A stretch of DNA of 64,000 nucleotides, taken from JAUWQU01 sp964605095. Its GTDB lineage: Bacteria > Planctomycetota > Phycisphaerae > SM23-33. The stretch lies in contig CAZSBS010000001.1 in the NCBI GenBank assembly GCA_964605095.1, positions 1 to 64,000 on the forward strand, given 5' to 3'. The notes under the pieces are model-generated. The model had not been told where the DNA came from. It did not search any database and saw nothing but the letters and a program-made list of their open reading frames with translations. Below, piece by piece: positions 1-12,777 of this stretch (position 1 is the stretch's first letter; the number at the start of each line of letters is the position of its first letter). The position numbers were made by a program, and so were the translations under genes.

Positions 1-1
1 C

Positions 2-3007
<3,006 letters not shown>

Positions 3008-3088
3008 GGCTGAGGATGACATTGTTGAACTGCCGGTATAAGTCGGATGCCGGATGGTTCTTGGTTGGTTTTGGTTAAAGAGCCCAGA

Positions 3089-3106
3089 GATCCTTTGAAG
3101 AGGATC
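3089..3106 (+). other. Small hairpin in the rpoC-rpsL spacer
   Basis: The 168-base gap between rpoC and rpsL contains the inverted repeat GATCCT-TTGAAG-AGGATC. It lies 70 bases before the rpsL start. It could be a processing or attenuation element. No T-run follows, so an intrinsic terminator is unlikely. No convincing promoter was found in the gap. Confidence 0.3.
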
Positions 3107-3175
3107 GACACGACATCCCGGCAGGCAAGTTGCTGATTGAAAAGCCCGCCGGAGAGGAAAAGAGGTTGCAGACGG

Positions 3176-3547
3176 ATGCCTACGATTAATCAATTGGTTC
3201 GCAAGCCGCGCGTCATTCAGAAGGCGAAGAAGAAAAACGTCGCCCTTGAAAGCTGCCCGCAGAAGCGCGGCGTTTGCCTGCTGGTCAAGACAGTCACGCC
3301 GAAGAAGCCCAACTCGGCCCTGCGAAAGGTAGCCAGGGTCCGGTTGAGCAACGGCAAGGAAGTGACCGCGTACATTCCGGGCATAGACCACAACCTCCAG
3401 GAGCACAGCATCGTGCTGGTTCGTGGCGGCAGGGTGCGGGACCTTCCGGGCGTACGGTATCACATCATCCGCGGCACGCTGGACTCCCTCGGCGTCGAGG
3501 CCCGTCGCCAGGGCCGGAGCAAGTACGGCGCCAAGAGGCCGAAGTAA
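3176..3547 (+). CDS. rpsL: 30S ribosomal protein S12
   Basis: Decoding-centre protein of the 30S subunit, 123 residues, the usual length. The start [12 protein letters not shown] is preceded by a purine-rich stretch (ggagaggaaaagagg); an upstream in-frame ATG at 3137 would add 13 residues with no family counterpart. The loop [11 protein letters not shown] is conserved, with Lys43 and Lys44. The second decoding loop reads [12 protein letters not shown], so residue 88 (counting Met) is Arg rather than the usual Lys. Lys88Arg is a classical streptomycin-resistance change in other bacteria. The gene precedes rpsG, as in str operons. Confidence 0.98.
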   Translation: MPTINQLVRKPRVIQKAKKKNVALESCPQKRGVCLLVKTVTPKKPNSALRKVARVRLSNGKEVTAYIPGIDHNLQEHSIVLVRGGRVRDLPGVRYHIIRGTLDSLGVEARRQGRSKYGAKRPK

Positions 3548-3612
3548 CGGCGTCCCTGGCCCCGACGGTAAGAATCGAAAAATCCAACATCGAGCAATAG
3601 CGGAAAAAGCCA

Positions 3613-4089
3613 ATGGCATTCAAGAGATTCACATCCTCGACGACCACGCTTCAGCCTGATCCGAAGTTCCACAGCAAGCTGGTCAGCAAGTTCATTAACT
3701 GCCTCATGCTGGACGGCAAGAAGTGGGCCAGCCAGCGGATCTTCTACGATGCGATGGACATCATTGCCGGCAAGGTCAAGGAGGAGCCTCCGGTGGAGGT
3801 CTTCAAGAAGGCCATCGAAAATGTCAAGCCCCTGATCGAGGTTCGCTCCAAGCGAGTCGGCGGCGCGACCTACCAGGTGCCGATGCAGGTCAACAGCAAG
3901 CGGCAGCTTTCGCTGGCCATCCGCTGGGTCCGCGATGCCATCCGCGCCGGCAAGGGCCAGCCAATGGCCAATCACCTGGCAAACGAACTGCTCGCGGCAT
4001 ACCGCGGCGAGGGCACAGCCATGACCACGCGGGAAAACGTCCACCGCATGGCCGAGGCGAACAAGGCGTTCGCGCACTTCGCCTGGTAA
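3613..4089 (+). CDS. rpsG: 30S ribosomal protein S7
   Basis: Primary 16S rRNA-binding protein of the 30S head, 158 residues, normal for the family. Typical segments are [12 protein letters not shown] near residue 26, the conserved GGATYQVP region near residue 80, and the C-terminal [18 protein letters not shown]. It lies 65 bases after rpsL and about 400 bases before fusA. The ribosome-binding site (gcggaaaaagcc) is weak. Family knowledge: S7 is often the translational repressor of the str operon. No specific site can be pinned down here. Confidence 0.98.
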   Translation: MAFKRFTSSTTTLQPDPKFHSKLVSKFINCLMLDGKKWASQRIFYDAMDIIAGKVKEEPPVEVFKKAIENVKPLIEVRSKRVGGATYQVPMQVNSKRQLSLAIRWVRDAIRAGKGQPMANHLANELLAAYRGEGTAMTTRENVHRMAEANKAFAHFAW

Positions 4090-4487
4090 GGCCCGGGCCA
4101 GCAAGAAGTTGTCGTTGTAGTCGTACGTAGTTGTCGCAACAAGAATGTTACAACCTGGCGGCCGAGCTTCATAGGCCGCAATAAGGTTTTGACTGAATCG
4201 TCCGCGGAAGCATTGGCGAAAACGGGCTGCGTGGCCCGAAAGCCCAGGGCGGACGACCCCGGTGGCCGGTTGGCTGCCGGGGCTCAGATAAGGCAGGTTC
4301 CGAGGCCGCGTCTCCCAGACGCGGCTTTCGCCGGCCGCATGAGATAAGACAACCTGGCCGATCTGCCAAAAGGTCGTGCTGCCCGGCATGAGGCTGGGCC
4401 CGGCTCGAAGATCGGCGACCGCTGAGGCCTCTCGGCGGCATGGAAGTGGTCCCCAAGTACAAACGGTATAAGCTGCGCGCGCTGACT
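4090..4487 (+). other. Long rpsG-fusA spacer with a perfect hairpin
   Basis: About 400 bases with no convincing gene; an in-frame ATG at 4440 could extend fusA slightly. A perfect 9-bp stem with a 3-base loop (GCCGCGTCT-CCC-AGACGCGGC) is at 4305-4325. It is followed by only three T residues, so it is a weak terminator at best. The length is unusual for a str operon and suggests that fusA has its own promoter or leader. Confidence 0.45.
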
Positions 4488-6563
4488 ATGGCACTTGGCT
4501 TGGAAAAAATCCGGAACATCGGCATCATGGCACACATAGATGCCGGCAAGACCACCGTCTCCGAGCGGATACTCTACTTCGCCGGCCGAACGTACAAGAT
4601 CGGCGAGGTCCACCAGGGAACGGCGGTCATGGACTACCTTGCCGAGGAGCAGGAGCGCGGGATCACCATCACCTCTGCCGCCACCACGCTTCACTGGAAA
4701 GGCCACACCGTCAATTTGATCGACACGCCCGGGCACGTGGACTTCACCGTCGAGGTCGAGCGGAGCCTTCGCGTGCTTGACGGGGCGGTGGCGGTCTTCT
4801 GCGGGGTTGGCGGCGTCGAGGCCCAGAGCGAGACCGTCTGGCGCCAGGCCGAACATTACCGTGTGCCGCGCCTGTGCTTCATCAACAAGATGGACCGGAT
4901 CGGGGCGGACTTCGAGATGGTTGTCAGTAAGATTCGCGAGCGCCTGGCCGCCAACCCGATAGTGATGCAAATCCCTATGGGCAGCGGAGATGACTTCGTC
5001 GGCCAGATCGATCTGCTTGCCCGCAAGGCATATTTCTACGATCCGGCCGAGATCGCCACCACCCTGCGCGTCGAGTGCATTCCGGACGAATACGCCGACC
5101 ACGCGGAACTCGCCCGCCACGACCTTATCGAGCAGGCCGCGGAGTACGACGACGACCTGATGGCCAAGTTCATCGAGGATAAGCCCGTCGAGGCCGAGGA
5201 TCTCCTGCGGGCGCTGCGGATCGGCACGATCCACAACAAGTGCCAGCCGGTCTTCTGCGGCTCGGCCCTGCGGCACATGGGCGTCCGCCCGCTGCTTGAC
5301 GCGGTGGTCCACCTGCTGCCCAGCCCGCTCGACGTGCCACCGGTTCAAGGCCACGCCTCCCTGACAAGCCAGGAGGCAATCACCCGCCGTTGCGACCCGG
5401 AGGAGCCGTTCTCGGCCCTGGTCTTCAAGATCACCTCGGACCAGCACGGCGACCTGAGTTTCATCCGCGTTTACAGCGGCACGCTGCTGCCGGGCACCCG
5501 TGTCCTCAACAGCACGCGGAACATCAAGGAGAACATCACCCGCCTGTGGGAGATGCATGCCAAGCAGCGCAACCGCCGTGACGACGCCAAGGCGGGCGAC
5601 ATCGTGGCGGTAGTGGGGCTAAAGGGCTCATTGACGGGCGACACGCTGTGCGACACGCGGCACCAGATCGTGCTGGAGCGGCTGGAGTTCCCGGAGCCGG
5701 TGATCACCATGTCCATCGAACCGCGGACCAACGCCGAGAAGCAGCGGATGGTCGACGCCCTCAACACGCTGCGGCGTGAGGATCCGACGTTCAAGTACAA
5801 TTACAACCCCGAGACCGGCCAGACCACCATCAGTGGGATGGGTGAGTTGCACCTGGAGATTATTCACCATAAGTTGATGCGTGACATGGGCTTGGATGTC
5901 CGCGTCGGCAAGCCGTCGGTGGCGTACAAAGAGACCATTCGCGCAGCGGCCCAGGCGGAGGGGCGGTTCATCCACCAGACCGGCGGGCGAGGCCAGTTCG
6001 CCGTGGTCCAACTCCGGCTGGAGCCGTACACGCCGGCAGCCGGGACCGAGCCGATCATCTTCGAGGACAAGACCAAGGGCGGGGTGATCCCGCGTGAGTT
6101 TGTCGCAGCCGTAGCCGAGGGCGTCAACGACGCGGCGACTTCAGGCCCGCTGGCTGGCTACCCTATGCTGAACATCCGGGCGACGCTGCTGGACGGCGAG
6201 ACGCATCCTGTTGACAGTTCTGCACTTGCGTTCCAGCAGGCGGCGGTGATGGCCTTTCGGGAAGCCAGCGAGCAGGCCCACCCGATTTTCCTGGAGCCGA
6301 TCATGCTCTTGCAGGTGACGGTTCCGGATGAATATCTCGGCGCGGTTACGGGCGACCTGAACAGCCGGCGCGCCGCGATTCGGGAAATGGAACAGCGTGG
6401 TTCGTTCCGGGTTCTTTCAGCCGATGCGCCGCTGGCTGAGATGTTCGGCTACTCGACCCAGTTGCGGTCTTTGACGCAGGGTCGGGGCACCAGCACGATG
6501 GAGCCGCGGACATACGCGGCCGTGCCGGCACAGGTTGCCGAGAGCATTTTGAAGTATTATTAG
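4488..6563 (+). CDS. fusA: Translation elongation factor G
   Basis: GTPase that drives ribosomal translocation, 691 residues from the chosen ATG. G1 is AHIDAGKTT, switch II is DTPGHVDF and G4 is NKMD. Domains II to V follow, ending in [18 protein letters not shown]. The start [16 protein letters not shown] fits the family spacing to the P-loop; the in-frame ATG at 4440 would add 16 unusual basic residues. No tuf gene follows, although tuf usually sits here in str operons. It could be one of several EF-G paralogues, but its position in the str cluster favours the main factor. Confidence 0.95.
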   Translation: MALGLEKIRNIGIMAHIDAGKTTVSERILYFAGRTYKIGEVHQGTAVMDYLAEEQERGITITSAATTLHWKGHTVNLIDTPGHVDFTVEVERSLRVLDGAVAVFCGVGGVEAQSETVWRQAEHYRVPRLCFINKMDRIGADFEMVVSKIRERLAANPIVMQIPMGSGDDFVGQIDLLARKAYFYDPAEIATTLRVECIPDEYADHAELARHDLIEQAAEYDDDLMAKFIEDKPVEAEDLLRALRIGTIHNKCQPVFCGSALRHMGVRPLLDAVVHLLPSPLDVPPVQGHASLTSQEAITRRCDPEEPFSALVFKITSDQHGDLSFIRVYSGTLLPGTRVLNSTRNIKENITRLWEMHAKQRNRRDDAKAGDIVAVVGLKGSLTGDTLCDTRHQIVLERLEFPEPVITMSIEPRTNAEKQRMVDALNTLRREDPTFKYNYNPETGQTTISGMGELHLEIIHHKLMRDMGLDVRVGKPSVAYKETIRAAAQAEGRFIHQTGGRGQFAVVQLRLEPYTPAAGTEPIIFEDKTKGGVIPREFVAAVAEGVNDAATSGPLAGYPMLNIRATLLDGETHPVDSSALAFQQAAVMAFREASEQAHPIFLEPIMLLQVTVPDEYLGAVTGDLNSRRAAIREMEQRGSFRVLSADAPLAEMFGYSTQLRSLTQGRGTSTMEPRTYAAVPAQVAESILKYY

Positions 6564-6626
6564 TGCTCGAAGATGGGCTTTTTTGCCCAACTTGCGGAAA
6601 AACTTAAGAAAATTCGGCACAGGTAA

Positions 6627-6654
6627 TTGACAGACCGCGAAAAAACCGTAGATT
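6627..6654 (+). promoter_or_regulatory. Candidate sigma-70 promoter for the S10 cluster
   Basis: TTGACA at 6627-6632 and TAGATT at 6649-6654 with a 16-base spacer, 60 bases before rpsJ. The -35 box is a consensus match and the -10 box matches 4 of 6. It lies in the 150-base fusA-rpsJ gap, just after a weak hairpin (TGGGC-T6-GCCCA at 6574-6589). This suggests a separate transcription start for the S10-spc-alpha genes. Confidence 0.5.
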
Positions 6655-6713
6655 AAGACGACTCGGCGCTATCGAGTGATGTTCCCGTTATTATCGGACT
6701 GGAGTCTTTCTCC

Positions 6714-7022
6714 ATGACGCAGGACAAGATACGAATAAGAATGGAAGCCTACGATCACCGGGCTCTTGATTCCTCGGCGAAGGAGATAGTGGATCACGCC
6801 GAGCGGACGGGTGCCCGAGTTTGCGGGCCGATCCCACTGCCGACGCGGATCGAGCGGTACACGGTGCTTCGAAGCCCGTTCGTGGACAAGAAGTCCCGCG
6901 AGCAGTTCGAGATGCGGACGCACAAGCGGATCATTGACATTTACGAGCCGACCGTTCGGACCATCGAGGCGTTGAACCGCCTGATCGTCCCGGCCGGCGT
7001 GTTCATCAAGATCAAGGCCTAG
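6714..7022 (+). CDS. rpsJ: 30S ribosomal protein S10
   Basis: 30S head protein, and NusE in antitermination complexes; 102 residues, the usual length. The start [15 protein letters not shown] follows ggagtctttctcc. The segments [18 protein letters not shown] and [15 protein letters not shown] are diagnostic. It is the first gene of the S10 cluster, behind a candidate promoter and 8 bases ahead of rplC, so translational coupling is likely. Confidence 0.98.
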   Translation: MTQDKIRIRMEAYDHRALDSSAKEIVDHAERTGARVCGPIPLPTRIERYTVLRSPFVDKKSREQFEMRTHKRIIDIYEPTVRTIEALNRLIVPAGVFIKIKA

Positions 7023-7030
7023 GTGTGACC

Positions 7031-7690
7031 ATGCAGCCTGCGATTCTGGGCAAAAAAATTGGCATGACGCAGGTCTACGACGACGGCGGGGTATTGCACC
7101 CCGTGACGGTCGTCCAGGCCGGCCCGTGCAGCGTCCTTCAGGTCAAGAGCGCCAAGACGGACGGATACGAGTCCGTCCAACTCGGCTTTGGGGACGTAAA
7201 GGCTCACCGTGCGACCAAGCCGCAGATCGGGCACGCCGCCAAGGCGAAGTCCGGCCCCAAGCAGTTCGTTCGGGAGGCTCGCCTGACAGTTCCGGCCGAC
7301 GGGGTCGAGGCGGGCCAGAGCATCACAGTGGATGCCTTCGACGGCGTCGTTTTCGTGGACGTCATCGGCACGACCAAGGGTCGCGGCTTCCAGGGCGGCA
7401 TGAAGCGTTACGGATTCAAGGGCCTCGGCGCCAGCCACGGCGTGGAGCGCAAGCACCGCAGCCCTGGCTCGATTTGCTCTCACGGCACCAACCGCGGCAC
7501 TGGCGCGAAGGTTCGCAAGGGCAAGAGGATGGCTGGGCACATGGGAGCGGCCAGGCAGACCAGCCGAAACCATCGGCTCATCGGAGTTGACAAGGAAAAC
7601 AACCTTCTGTTGATCAAGGGCGCGTTGCCCGGCGCAAACGGCGGGTTCCTGTTCATTCGCAAGAGCAAGACGGCCAAGGCCGGCGCATAG
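7031..7690 (+). CDS. rplC: 50S ribosomal protein L3
   Basis: Early-assembly 23S rRNA-binding protein, 219 residues, slightly longer than the E. coli protein (209). The start at ATG 7031 (MQPAILGKKIGMTQVYDD) has an aggtg box five bases upstream; an in-frame GTG at 7025 is less likely. GTTKGRGFQGGMKRYGF and the PGSICSHGTN region containing the usual Gln/His-rich loop are typical. It is followed eight bases later by rplD. Confidence 0.97.
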   Translation: MQPAILGKKIGMTQVYDDGGVLHPVTVVQAGPCSVLQVKSAKTDGYESVQLGFGDVKAHRATKPQIGHAAKAKSGPKQFVREARLTVPADGVEAGQSITVDAFDGVVFVDVIGTTKGRGFQGGMKRYGFKGLGASHGVERKHRSPGSICSHGTNRGTGAKVRKGKRMAGHMGAARQTSRNHRLIGVDKENNLLLIKGALPGANGGFLFIRKSKTAKAGA

Positions 7691-7698
7691 TTCACGGG

Positions 7699-8334
7699 AT
7701 GGCAACAATGTTGGAAGTTCCAGTATACGACATCGAAGGCAAGCAGGTTGAGACGCTCCAGGTCGACGAGAACGACTTTGGCGGCTTCGTCAACGAGGAC
7801 CTGCTCAAGCAGGCCATCGTGGCTTACCACGCCAACAAGCGGCAGGGATCGGCGTCCGGCCTGACTCGCGGCATGGTCGCGGGCTCGACAGCCAAGGCCT
7901 TCAAGCAGAAGGGCACCGGCCGGGCCAGGCGAGGCGACATGCGGACGCCGCTCATTCGCGGCGGCGGCAACGCCTTTGCCAAGGCGCCTCGCGACTTCCG
8001 CAAGAAGCTGCCCCGCAAGATGCGCCGGCGGGCACTTCAGTCGGCGATCCTGGCCAAGATGCTCGGGCAGGACCTCATGGTCCTCAAGGGCCTGGCTGTC
8101 AGCGAGCCCAAGACCAAGACCCTCGTCGGAATCCTCAAGAACCTCAAGATCAACCGCTCCTGCCTTCTCGCCCTGGCCGATCGCGACCACAACGTTCACC
8201 TCAGCTCACGGAACATCGCGGACCTCACCGTTCGCACGGCCGGCGAGCTCAACGCGTTCGACGTGGTCACCCGCCAGAAGATGATTGTCACGAGCGAGGC
8301 CATGAGTGCCCTTTCGACTCGGGAGTCTGAGTGA
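7699..8334 (+). CDS. rplD: 50S ribosomal protein L4
   Basis: Exit-tunnel protein, 211 residues. The extended loop KQKGTGRARRGDMRTPLIRGGG carries the tunnel-lining sequence. The C-terminal part (NAFDVVTRQKMIVTSEAM) is family-like. The start MATMLEVPVYD is at 7699, and a second ATG at 7708 is possible. The stop overlaps the rplW start (TGATG). Family knowledge: in enterobacteria L4 represses its own S10 operon; no equivalent leader is evident here. Confidence 0.97.
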   Translation: MATMLEVPVYDIEGKQVETLQVDENDFGGFVNEDLLKQAIVAYHANKRQGSASGLTRGMVAGSTAKAFKQKGTGRARRGDMRTPLIRGGGNAFAKAPRDFRKKLPRKMRRRALQSAILAKMLGQDLMVLKGLAVSEPKTKTLVGILKNLKINRSCLLALADRDHNVHLSSRNIADLTVRTAGELNAFDVVTRQKMIVTSEAMSALSTRESE

Positions 8335-8624
8335 TGAAGAAGGACAAAACCTACACCGTGGTCATCAAGCCGCTGGTGACCGAGAAGGGCACCTTCCAGG
8401 CGACGGCGATGAACGCATATCCGTTCGAAGTGGCCACGTGGGCCAATAAGACCCAGATCAAGCTGGCAATAGAGCACATTTACAACGTGAAGGTCCTGTC
8501 AGTGCGGACGTCGTTTCGTCACGGCAAGCCGCGGCGGACCCGCACTAACCGCATGAGCGCGACCAAGCACTGGAAGAAGGCTGTTGTGGTTCTCCACGGG
8601 GAATACCACATCGACCTGTTCTAG
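8334..8624 (+). CDS. rplW: 50S ribosomal protein L23
   Basis: Tunnel-exit protein that docks SRP and trigger factor, 96 residues. [19 protein letters not shown] opens the protein and [17 protein letters not shown] matches the family core. The ATG overlaps the rplD stop by one base; a GTG one codon earlier (8331) is an alternative. The basic stretch [13 protein letters not shown] is the usual loop. Confidence 0.96.
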   Translation: MKKDKTYTVVIKPLVTEKGTFQATAMNAYPFEVATWANKTQIKLAIEHIYNVKVLSVRTSFRHGKPRRTRTNRMSATKHWKKAVVVLHGEYHIDLF

Positions 8625-8644
8625 CAAACCGCGGGACGAGCACG

Positions 8645-9499
8645 ATGGCAATAAAAACATACAAACCGACATCGGCAGGCCGGCGGAACAGCACGGTCAA
8701 CACGCACGAGGAAGTGACCACCACCACTCCCGAGAAGTCGCTGCTCCGCCCGCAGAAGAAGCACGGCGGGCGCAACTTCAGCGGCAAGATCACCTGTCGG
8801 CACAAGGGCGGCGGCAACAAGCAGCACTACCGCCTGATCGACTTTAAGCGGACCAAGGATGCTCAGGCAGCGGAGGTCATGACGATCGAGTACGATCCCA
8901 ACCGCACATGCCACATCGCCCTGGTCCGATACCCCGACGGCGAGAAGCGATACATCCTTGCCCCGCAGGGCCTTAAGGTCGGCAGCAAGCTCTATTCCGG
9001 CGACGACGGCGTCGAGCCGAGGCTGGGCAACTGCATGCCCCTGGCGAAGATCCCCGCCGGCTTGGAAGTACACAACATCGAGATGATTCCCGGCCAGGGC
9101 GGCAAGATGGTTCGCACGGCTGGGGCCGCGGCGCGCTTGGCGGCCAAGGATGCCGGGATGGCCCACCTGGTGCTGCCGTCTGGCGAGACCCGCATGGTCA
9201 ACGCCAAGTGCCGCGCGACGATCGGCCGCGTGGGCAACATGGAAAACCAGGGCGTTCGTGTTGGCAAGGCTGGGCGGAACCGTCACCGTGGCGTTCGGCC
9301 GTCGGTTCGCGGCTCCGCGATGAACCCGGTCGCACACCCGATGGGTGGCGGCGAGGGTCGGCGCAGCGGCGGGCGTCACCCGACCAGCCCGACGGGCAAG
9401 CTTTCCAAGGGCGGCAAGACGCGCAATCGCCGCAAGACTTCCAGCAGGCTTATCATGCGGCGCCGCAAAAATGGTCGCGGTTTGCAACTGGTTCTGTAA
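8645..9499 (+). CDS. rplB: 50S ribosomal protein L2
   Basis: Peptidyl-transferase-centre protein, 284 residues (family about 275). It starts [18 protein letters not shown] after ggacgag. The SH3/OB core has [17 protein letters not shown]. The functionally critical histidine region near the C-terminus reads [18 protein letters not shown]. It is followed by rpsS after an 18-base gap. No irregularities were seen. Confidence 0.98.
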   Translation: MAIKTYKPTSAGRRNSTVNTHEEVTTTTPEKSLLRPQKKHGGRNFSGKITCRHKGGGNKQHYRLIDFKRTKDAQAAEVMTIEYDPNRTCHIALVRYPDGEKRYILAPQGLKVGSKLYSGDDGVEPRLGNCMPLAKIPAGLEVHNIEMIPGQGGKMVRTAGAAARLAAKDAGMAHLVLPSGETRMVNAKCRATIGRVGNMENQGVRVGKAGRNRHRGVRPSVRGSAMNPVAHPMGGGEGRRSGGRHPTSPTGKLSKGGKTRNRRKTSSRLIMRRRKNGRGLQLVL

Positions 9500-9517
9500 C
9501 GCAGGAGCGAGCAGGCA

Positions 9518-9796
9518 ATGACTCGTAGCGCAAAAAAAGGTCCATACGTGGACGAGAAGCTTTACAAGAAGGTCCAACTGGCCGAGGAGCGTGGCCAGAG
9601 GGATCCGATCAAGACCTGGGCCAGGGCTTGCACGATTGTGCCGGAGTTTATCGGCCGAAACTTCCTGGTCCACAACGGCAAGATGTTCCACAAGGTGTTC
9701 GTCACCGAGGACATGGTCGGGCACAAGCTTGGAGAGTTCAGCCCGACACGGATGTTCCGTGGCCACAGTGGCGGTCGAAGGGCCGCGGCCAAGTAA
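9518..9796 (+). CDS. rpsS: 30S ribosomal protein S19
   Basis: 30S head protein contacting S13, 92 residues. [15 protein letters not shown] opens the protein and the core includes [16 protein letters not shown]. The C-terminal [17 protein letters not shown] is diagnostic. The ribosome-binding site is aggagcgagcagg, with good spacing. Confidence 0.98.
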   Translation: MTRSAKKGPYVDEKLYKKVQLAEERGQRDPIKTWARACTIVPEFIGRNFLVHNGKMFHKVFVTEDMVGHKLGEFSPTRMFRGHSGGRRAAAK

Positions 9797-9835
9797 GCTT
9801 AGGCGCCGCTCTTGCGAATGACAATGGAGCAAGCA

Positions 9836-10168
9836 ATGGCTTGGAGAGCAATACATAAATACGCCCGCATCAGCCCCCGTAAGGTGCGGCTGGTTGCGGA
9901 CCTGATTCGCGGACGTGGCGTTCAGGACGCCCTTAACCTCCTGAAGTTCAGCCCTAACAGGGCGGCGGTCATGGTCTCGAAGGTCCTGACCAGCGCGATC
10001 GCCAACGCCAACGAGGCCGAGGCCAACGTGGAGGACCTGATCGTCGACCGGGCGTTCGTGGACGAGGGTCCGACGATCAAACGGTTTCAGCCCAAGGACC
10101 GTGGCAGGGCGAATCCGATCATGAAACGCACCAGCCACATTACCGTCGTGGTCGAGCAGGAAGAATAA
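9836..10168 (+). CDS. rplV: 50S ribosomal protein L22
   Basis: Exit-tunnel protein, 110 residues, exactly the E. coli length when started at ATG 9836 ([19 protein letters not shown]). A GGAG box sits six bases upstream, inside two further in-frame ATGs (9818, 9824) that would give a non-homologous extension. The beta-hairpin that lines the tunnel reads [18 protein letters not shown], and the C-terminus [12 protein letters not shown] is typical. Confidence 0.96.
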   Translation: MAWRAIHKYARISPRKVRLVADLIRGRGVQDALNLLKFSPNRAAVMVSKVLTSAIANANEAEANVEDLIVDRAFVDEGPTIKRFQPKDRGRANPIMKRTSHITVVVEQEE

Positions 10169-10196
10169 GCCGCTAGGCAAGCACAACGAGGCAGGT

Positions 10197-11033
10197 ATGG
10201 GTCAGAAAGTATCACCAATCGGATTCAGGACTGGCATAACGCTCGGCTGGAAGAGCCGCTGGTTCGCTCCCAAGAGCAACTTCGGCGAGTTCCTGGTCGA
10301 GGACGCCAAGATCCGAAAATTCGTGGACGCCAAGCTCAACCGCCAGCCGCCCTACGCGGCCGTCAGCGAGATCCAGATCGAGCGGACCCGCGAAGAAGTG
10401 AAGATCTTCCTGAAGACCGCCCGCCCTGGCTTGGTCATCGGCCCCAAGGGCGCGGAAGTGGACAAGCTTCGAGGTGCTCTGGAGAACCTGACCAACCGGC
10501 GCGTGAGCATCAACATCATCGAGATCAAGAACCCCGACCTCGACGCGCAGTTGGTGGCCGAGGGAATCGCCGAACAGCTCAAGCGGCGGACCAGCTTCCG
10601 CCGGGCGATGAAGATGCGTGCCGAGACGACGATGCAGGCCGGCGCTCGCGGCGTGAAGATCACGGTTTCAGGCCGGCTCGGCGGGGCGGAGATGAGCCGC
10701 ACCGAGACGCAGTTGACAGGTTCGATTCCGCTTCACACGCTGGACGCCGACGTTGACTACGGCTTTACGCCTTGCGTGACGACTTACGGCACTATCGGCG
10801 TGAAGGTGTGGATTTATCGCGGCAAGTTCGGTGAGGAGCCGCTGGTTGTCAAGCCGGAAGACCGGCCCGGCGGCGCTCGCGGGCGTCGTGGGCCGGGCCG
10901 AGGTTTCGGCGGTCCCGGTGGCCCCGGTGGCCGCGGCGGTGCCGGTGGTCGTCGTGGCCCAGGTGGGCCGAGGAGCGATCGGCCACAGGGCCAGGCAGGT
11001 GGCGCCCAGCCGGCGACCGGCTCCGAGGCGTAA
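10197..11033 (+). CDS. rpsC: 30S ribosomal protein S3 with Gly/Arg/Pro-rich tail
   Basis: mRNA-entry-channel protein of the 30S subunit, 278 residues against about 233 in E. coli. The N-terminal domain MGQKVSPIGFRTGIT, the KH motif GLVIGPKGAEVDKL and the C-terminal domain with VWIYRG are present. The extra 45 or so residues form a low-complexity tail built from GGPGG, GRGG and GRRGPGG units (about 10855-11030). It resembles RGG boxes that bind RNA in other proteins. A role for the tail is inference only. Confidence 0.96.
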   Translation: MGQKVSPIGFRTGITLGWKSRWFAPKSNFGEFLVEDAKIRKFVDAKLNRQPPYAAVSEIQIERTREEVKIFLKTARPGLVIGPKGAEVDKLRGALENLTNRRVSINIIEIKNPDLDAQLVAEGIAEQLKRRTSFRRAMKMRAETTMQAGARGVKITVSGRLGGAEMSRTETQLTGSIPLHTLDADVDYGFTPCVTTYGTIGVKVWIYRGKFGEEPLVVKPEDRPGGARGRRGPGRGFGGPGGPGGRGGAGGRRGPGGPRSDRPQGQAGGAQPATGSEA

Positions 11034-11081
11034 ACGGAAGATTCAGGCAATACGTTTCAGGTATAGATCACAGGTGCCATT

Positions 11082-11501
11082 ATGGCGTTGATGCCCAAAA
11101 GAATTAAGCATCGCAAGCAGATGCGAGGCAAGATCCGAGGCGAAGCGACTCGCGGCAACACGGTCGCCTTCGGGGACTTCGGGATTCAGACGAAGGATCC
11201 GGGCTGGATTACCGGCCGGCAACTCGAGGCTGGGCGTGTCGCGGCGACTCACTACCTCCACCGTGAGGGCCGCGTGTACATTCGGGTTTTCCCGGACAAG
11301 CCCGTCAGCGCCAAGCCTCTGGAGACCCGCATGGGCAAGGGTAAGGGCGAGCCGGAGGCCTGGGTGGCGGTTGTAAAGCCAGGCACGGTCCTCTTCGAGG
11401 TAGGCGGCGTGGACGAGGTGACAGCCAAAGGCGCGCTTCGTAGGATTGCCGCGAAGATGCCCGTGCGTTGCCGAATGGCCTACCGTCGGCACGGTTTGTA
11501 A
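11082..11501 (+). CDS. rplP: 50S ribosomal protein L16
   Basis: Protein near the A-site and central protuberance, 139 residues. [16 protein letters not shown] opens the protein, and an aggtg box precedes it. [21 protein letters not shown] and the [16 protein letters not shown] loop, with the arginine that is hydroxylated in some bacteria, are conserved. It is followed by rpmC after 12 bases. Confidence 0.97.
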   Translation: MALMPKRIKHRKQMRGKIRGEATRGNTVAFGDFGIQTKDPGWITGRQLEAGRVAATHYLHREGRVYIRVFPDKPVSAKPLETRMGKGKGEPEAWVAVVKPGTVLFEVGGVDEVTAKGALRRIAAKMPVRCRMAYRRHGL

Positions 11502-11513
11502 GGAAACGCAGCG

Positions 11514-11720
11514 ATGAAGGTGAAAGATATTCGCCAGTTGAGCGACGAGGAACTTGGGATGGAACTGGAGCGTGTCCGTCGGCACCTGTTCGACGTTCGC
11601 ACCCAGGCCGTCACCGAGAAACTGGAAGACCCCAGCATGCTTACCAAGGCCAGGAAAGACATTGCGATGATCCTGACGGTCATGCGTGAGCGGCAACTTT
11701 CGGCTGAGGCCAAGGGCTAA
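11514..11720 (+). CDS. rpmC: 50S ribosomal protein L29
   Basis: Small two-helix protein at the tunnel exit, 68 residues. It begins MKVKDIRQLSDEELGMEL and has the family pattern FDVRTQAVTEKLEDPSML followed by KDIAMILTVMRERQ. It is preceded by aaggaaacgcagcg and lies between rplP and rpsQ as usual. Confidence 0.96.
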   Translation: MKVKDIRQLSDEELGMELERVRRHLFDVRTQAVTEKLEDPSMLTKARKDIAMILTVMRERQLSAEAKG

Positions 11721-11732
11721 CGGGACAAAGTG

Positions 11733-12035
11733 ATGGCAGAACAACAGAAACAAGCTGGCGCTCGCAGGCAGATCAAGACGGGAACCGTCATGTCGGCCAA
11801 GGGCGAGAAGACAATTCTGGTGCAGATCAGCAGCATGGTTAAGCATCCGGTGTACGGCAAGTACATCAAGCAGCGGACGAAGCTTGCCGCTCACGACCCG
11901 CTCAACGACGCGAAGGTCGGCGACGTGGTGGACATCGGGCTTTGTCGGCGAATGAGCAAGACCAAGAGTTGGCGGTTGGTTCGGATCGTCCGTCGCGGCG
12001 ATTCGCCCATGGCCACAGGCGTGAAAGAGGAATAG
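11733..12035 (+). CDS. rpsQ: 30S ribosomal protein S17
   Basis: 16S rRNA-binding OB-fold protein, 100 residues from ATG 11733 ([13 protein letters not shown]); a GTG one codon upstream is possible. The core [34 protein letters not shown] and [19 protein letters not shown] is diagnostic. The N-terminus is slightly longer than in E. coli and the C-terminus ends with a short, variable tail. Confidence 0.96.
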   Translation: MAEQQKQAGARRQIKTGTVMSAKGEKTILVQISSMVKHPVYGKYIKQRTKLAAHDPLNDAKVGDVVDIGLCRRMSKTKSWRLVRIVRRGDSPMATGVKEE

Positions 12036-12039
12036 GACC

Positions 12040-12426
12040 GTGATCCAGCAGGAAACGCGAATGGCAGTGGCTGATAACACGGGCGCCCGGGTTGTCTACT
12101 GCATCAGGGTTCTGGGCGGCTCGACGCATCGCGGCAATTTCACGCGGCGTACGGCCTCGCTGGGCGACATCATCGTCTGCTCGGTCAAGAAAGCCCAGTC
12201 CGGCGGCGAGGTCAAGCCGGGCGACATCGTAAAGTGCGTCGTCGTGCGGACCACCACTGCGGTCCGGCGATCCGACGGAAGTTACGTGAAGTTCGACAAC
12301 AACGCGGCCGTAATCATCGACGCCAACAACAACCCGCGTGGTACGCGGATTTTTGGAGCCGTCGCCCGCGAGTTGCGCGAGAAGAACTTCATGAAGATAG
12401 TTTCTCTTGCGGCCGAGGTGGTGTGA
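12040..12426 (+). CDS. rplN: 50S ribosomal protein L14
   Basis: 23S rRNA-binding protein at the subunit interface, 128 residues. The start is GTG at 12040, chosen because [19 protein letters not shown] aligns from the first residue with other L14 proteins. [10 protein letters not shown] and the C-terminal [18 protein letters not shown] are typical. It lies four bases after rpsQ and two before rplX, so coupling is likely. Confidence 0.97.
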   Translation: MIQQETRMAVADNTGARVVYCIRVLGGSTHRGNFTRRTASLGDIIVCSVKKAQSGGEVKPGDIVKCVVVRTTTAVRRSDGSYVKFDNNAAVIIDANNNPRGTRIFGAVARELREKNFMKIVSLAAEVV

Positions 12427-12428
12427 GT

Positions 12429-12767
12429 ATGGCAATGCACGTTAAGAAAGGCGACACGGTGGTCGTGATCGCCGGTGACGACAGGGGCAAGACCGGCGAG
12501 ATCATTCGTGTCGACGCCGCCAAGGGCAAGGTCCTGATCCAGGGCGTTAACCGGGTGTACCGTCACCTTCGCCCCAGCCGCCAGCACCCCCAGGGCGGCC
12601 GCATTCAGAAGGAGATGCCGATAAACATCTCGAATGTTCTGCCTCTGGACCCCAAGACGAACCAGGCGACGCGGGTGGGTTTCCGCACAGGTTCGGACGG
12701 CGCCAAGCAGCGCTACGCCAAGAAGAGCGGCGAGACGCTCGGGACCGTAAAGAAAGTAACAAGGTAA
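12429..12767 (+). CDS. rplX: 50S ribosomal protein L24
   Basis: Assembly-initiating KOW-domain protein, 112 residues. The KOW motif HVKKGDTVVVIAGDDRGKTG opens the protein, followed by VNRVYRHLRPSRQHPQGG. The start at ATG 12429 lies two bases after the rplN stop; ATG 12435 is an alternative. The C-terminus KKSGETLGTVKKVTR is family-like. Confidence 0.96.
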   Translation: MAMHVKKGDTVVVIAGDDRGKTGEIIRVDAAKGKVLIQGVNRVYRHLRPSRQHPQGGRIQKEMPINISNVLPLDPKTNQATRVGFRTGSDGAKQRYAKKSGETLGTVKKVTR

Positions 12768-12777
12768 GGTGCAGTCA

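Noticed and set aside
4440..4487. Earlier start for fusA at 4440
   Set aside because: The 16 extra residues are basic and not family-like, and there is no better ribosome-binding site. ATG 4488 aligns with other EF-G proteins.
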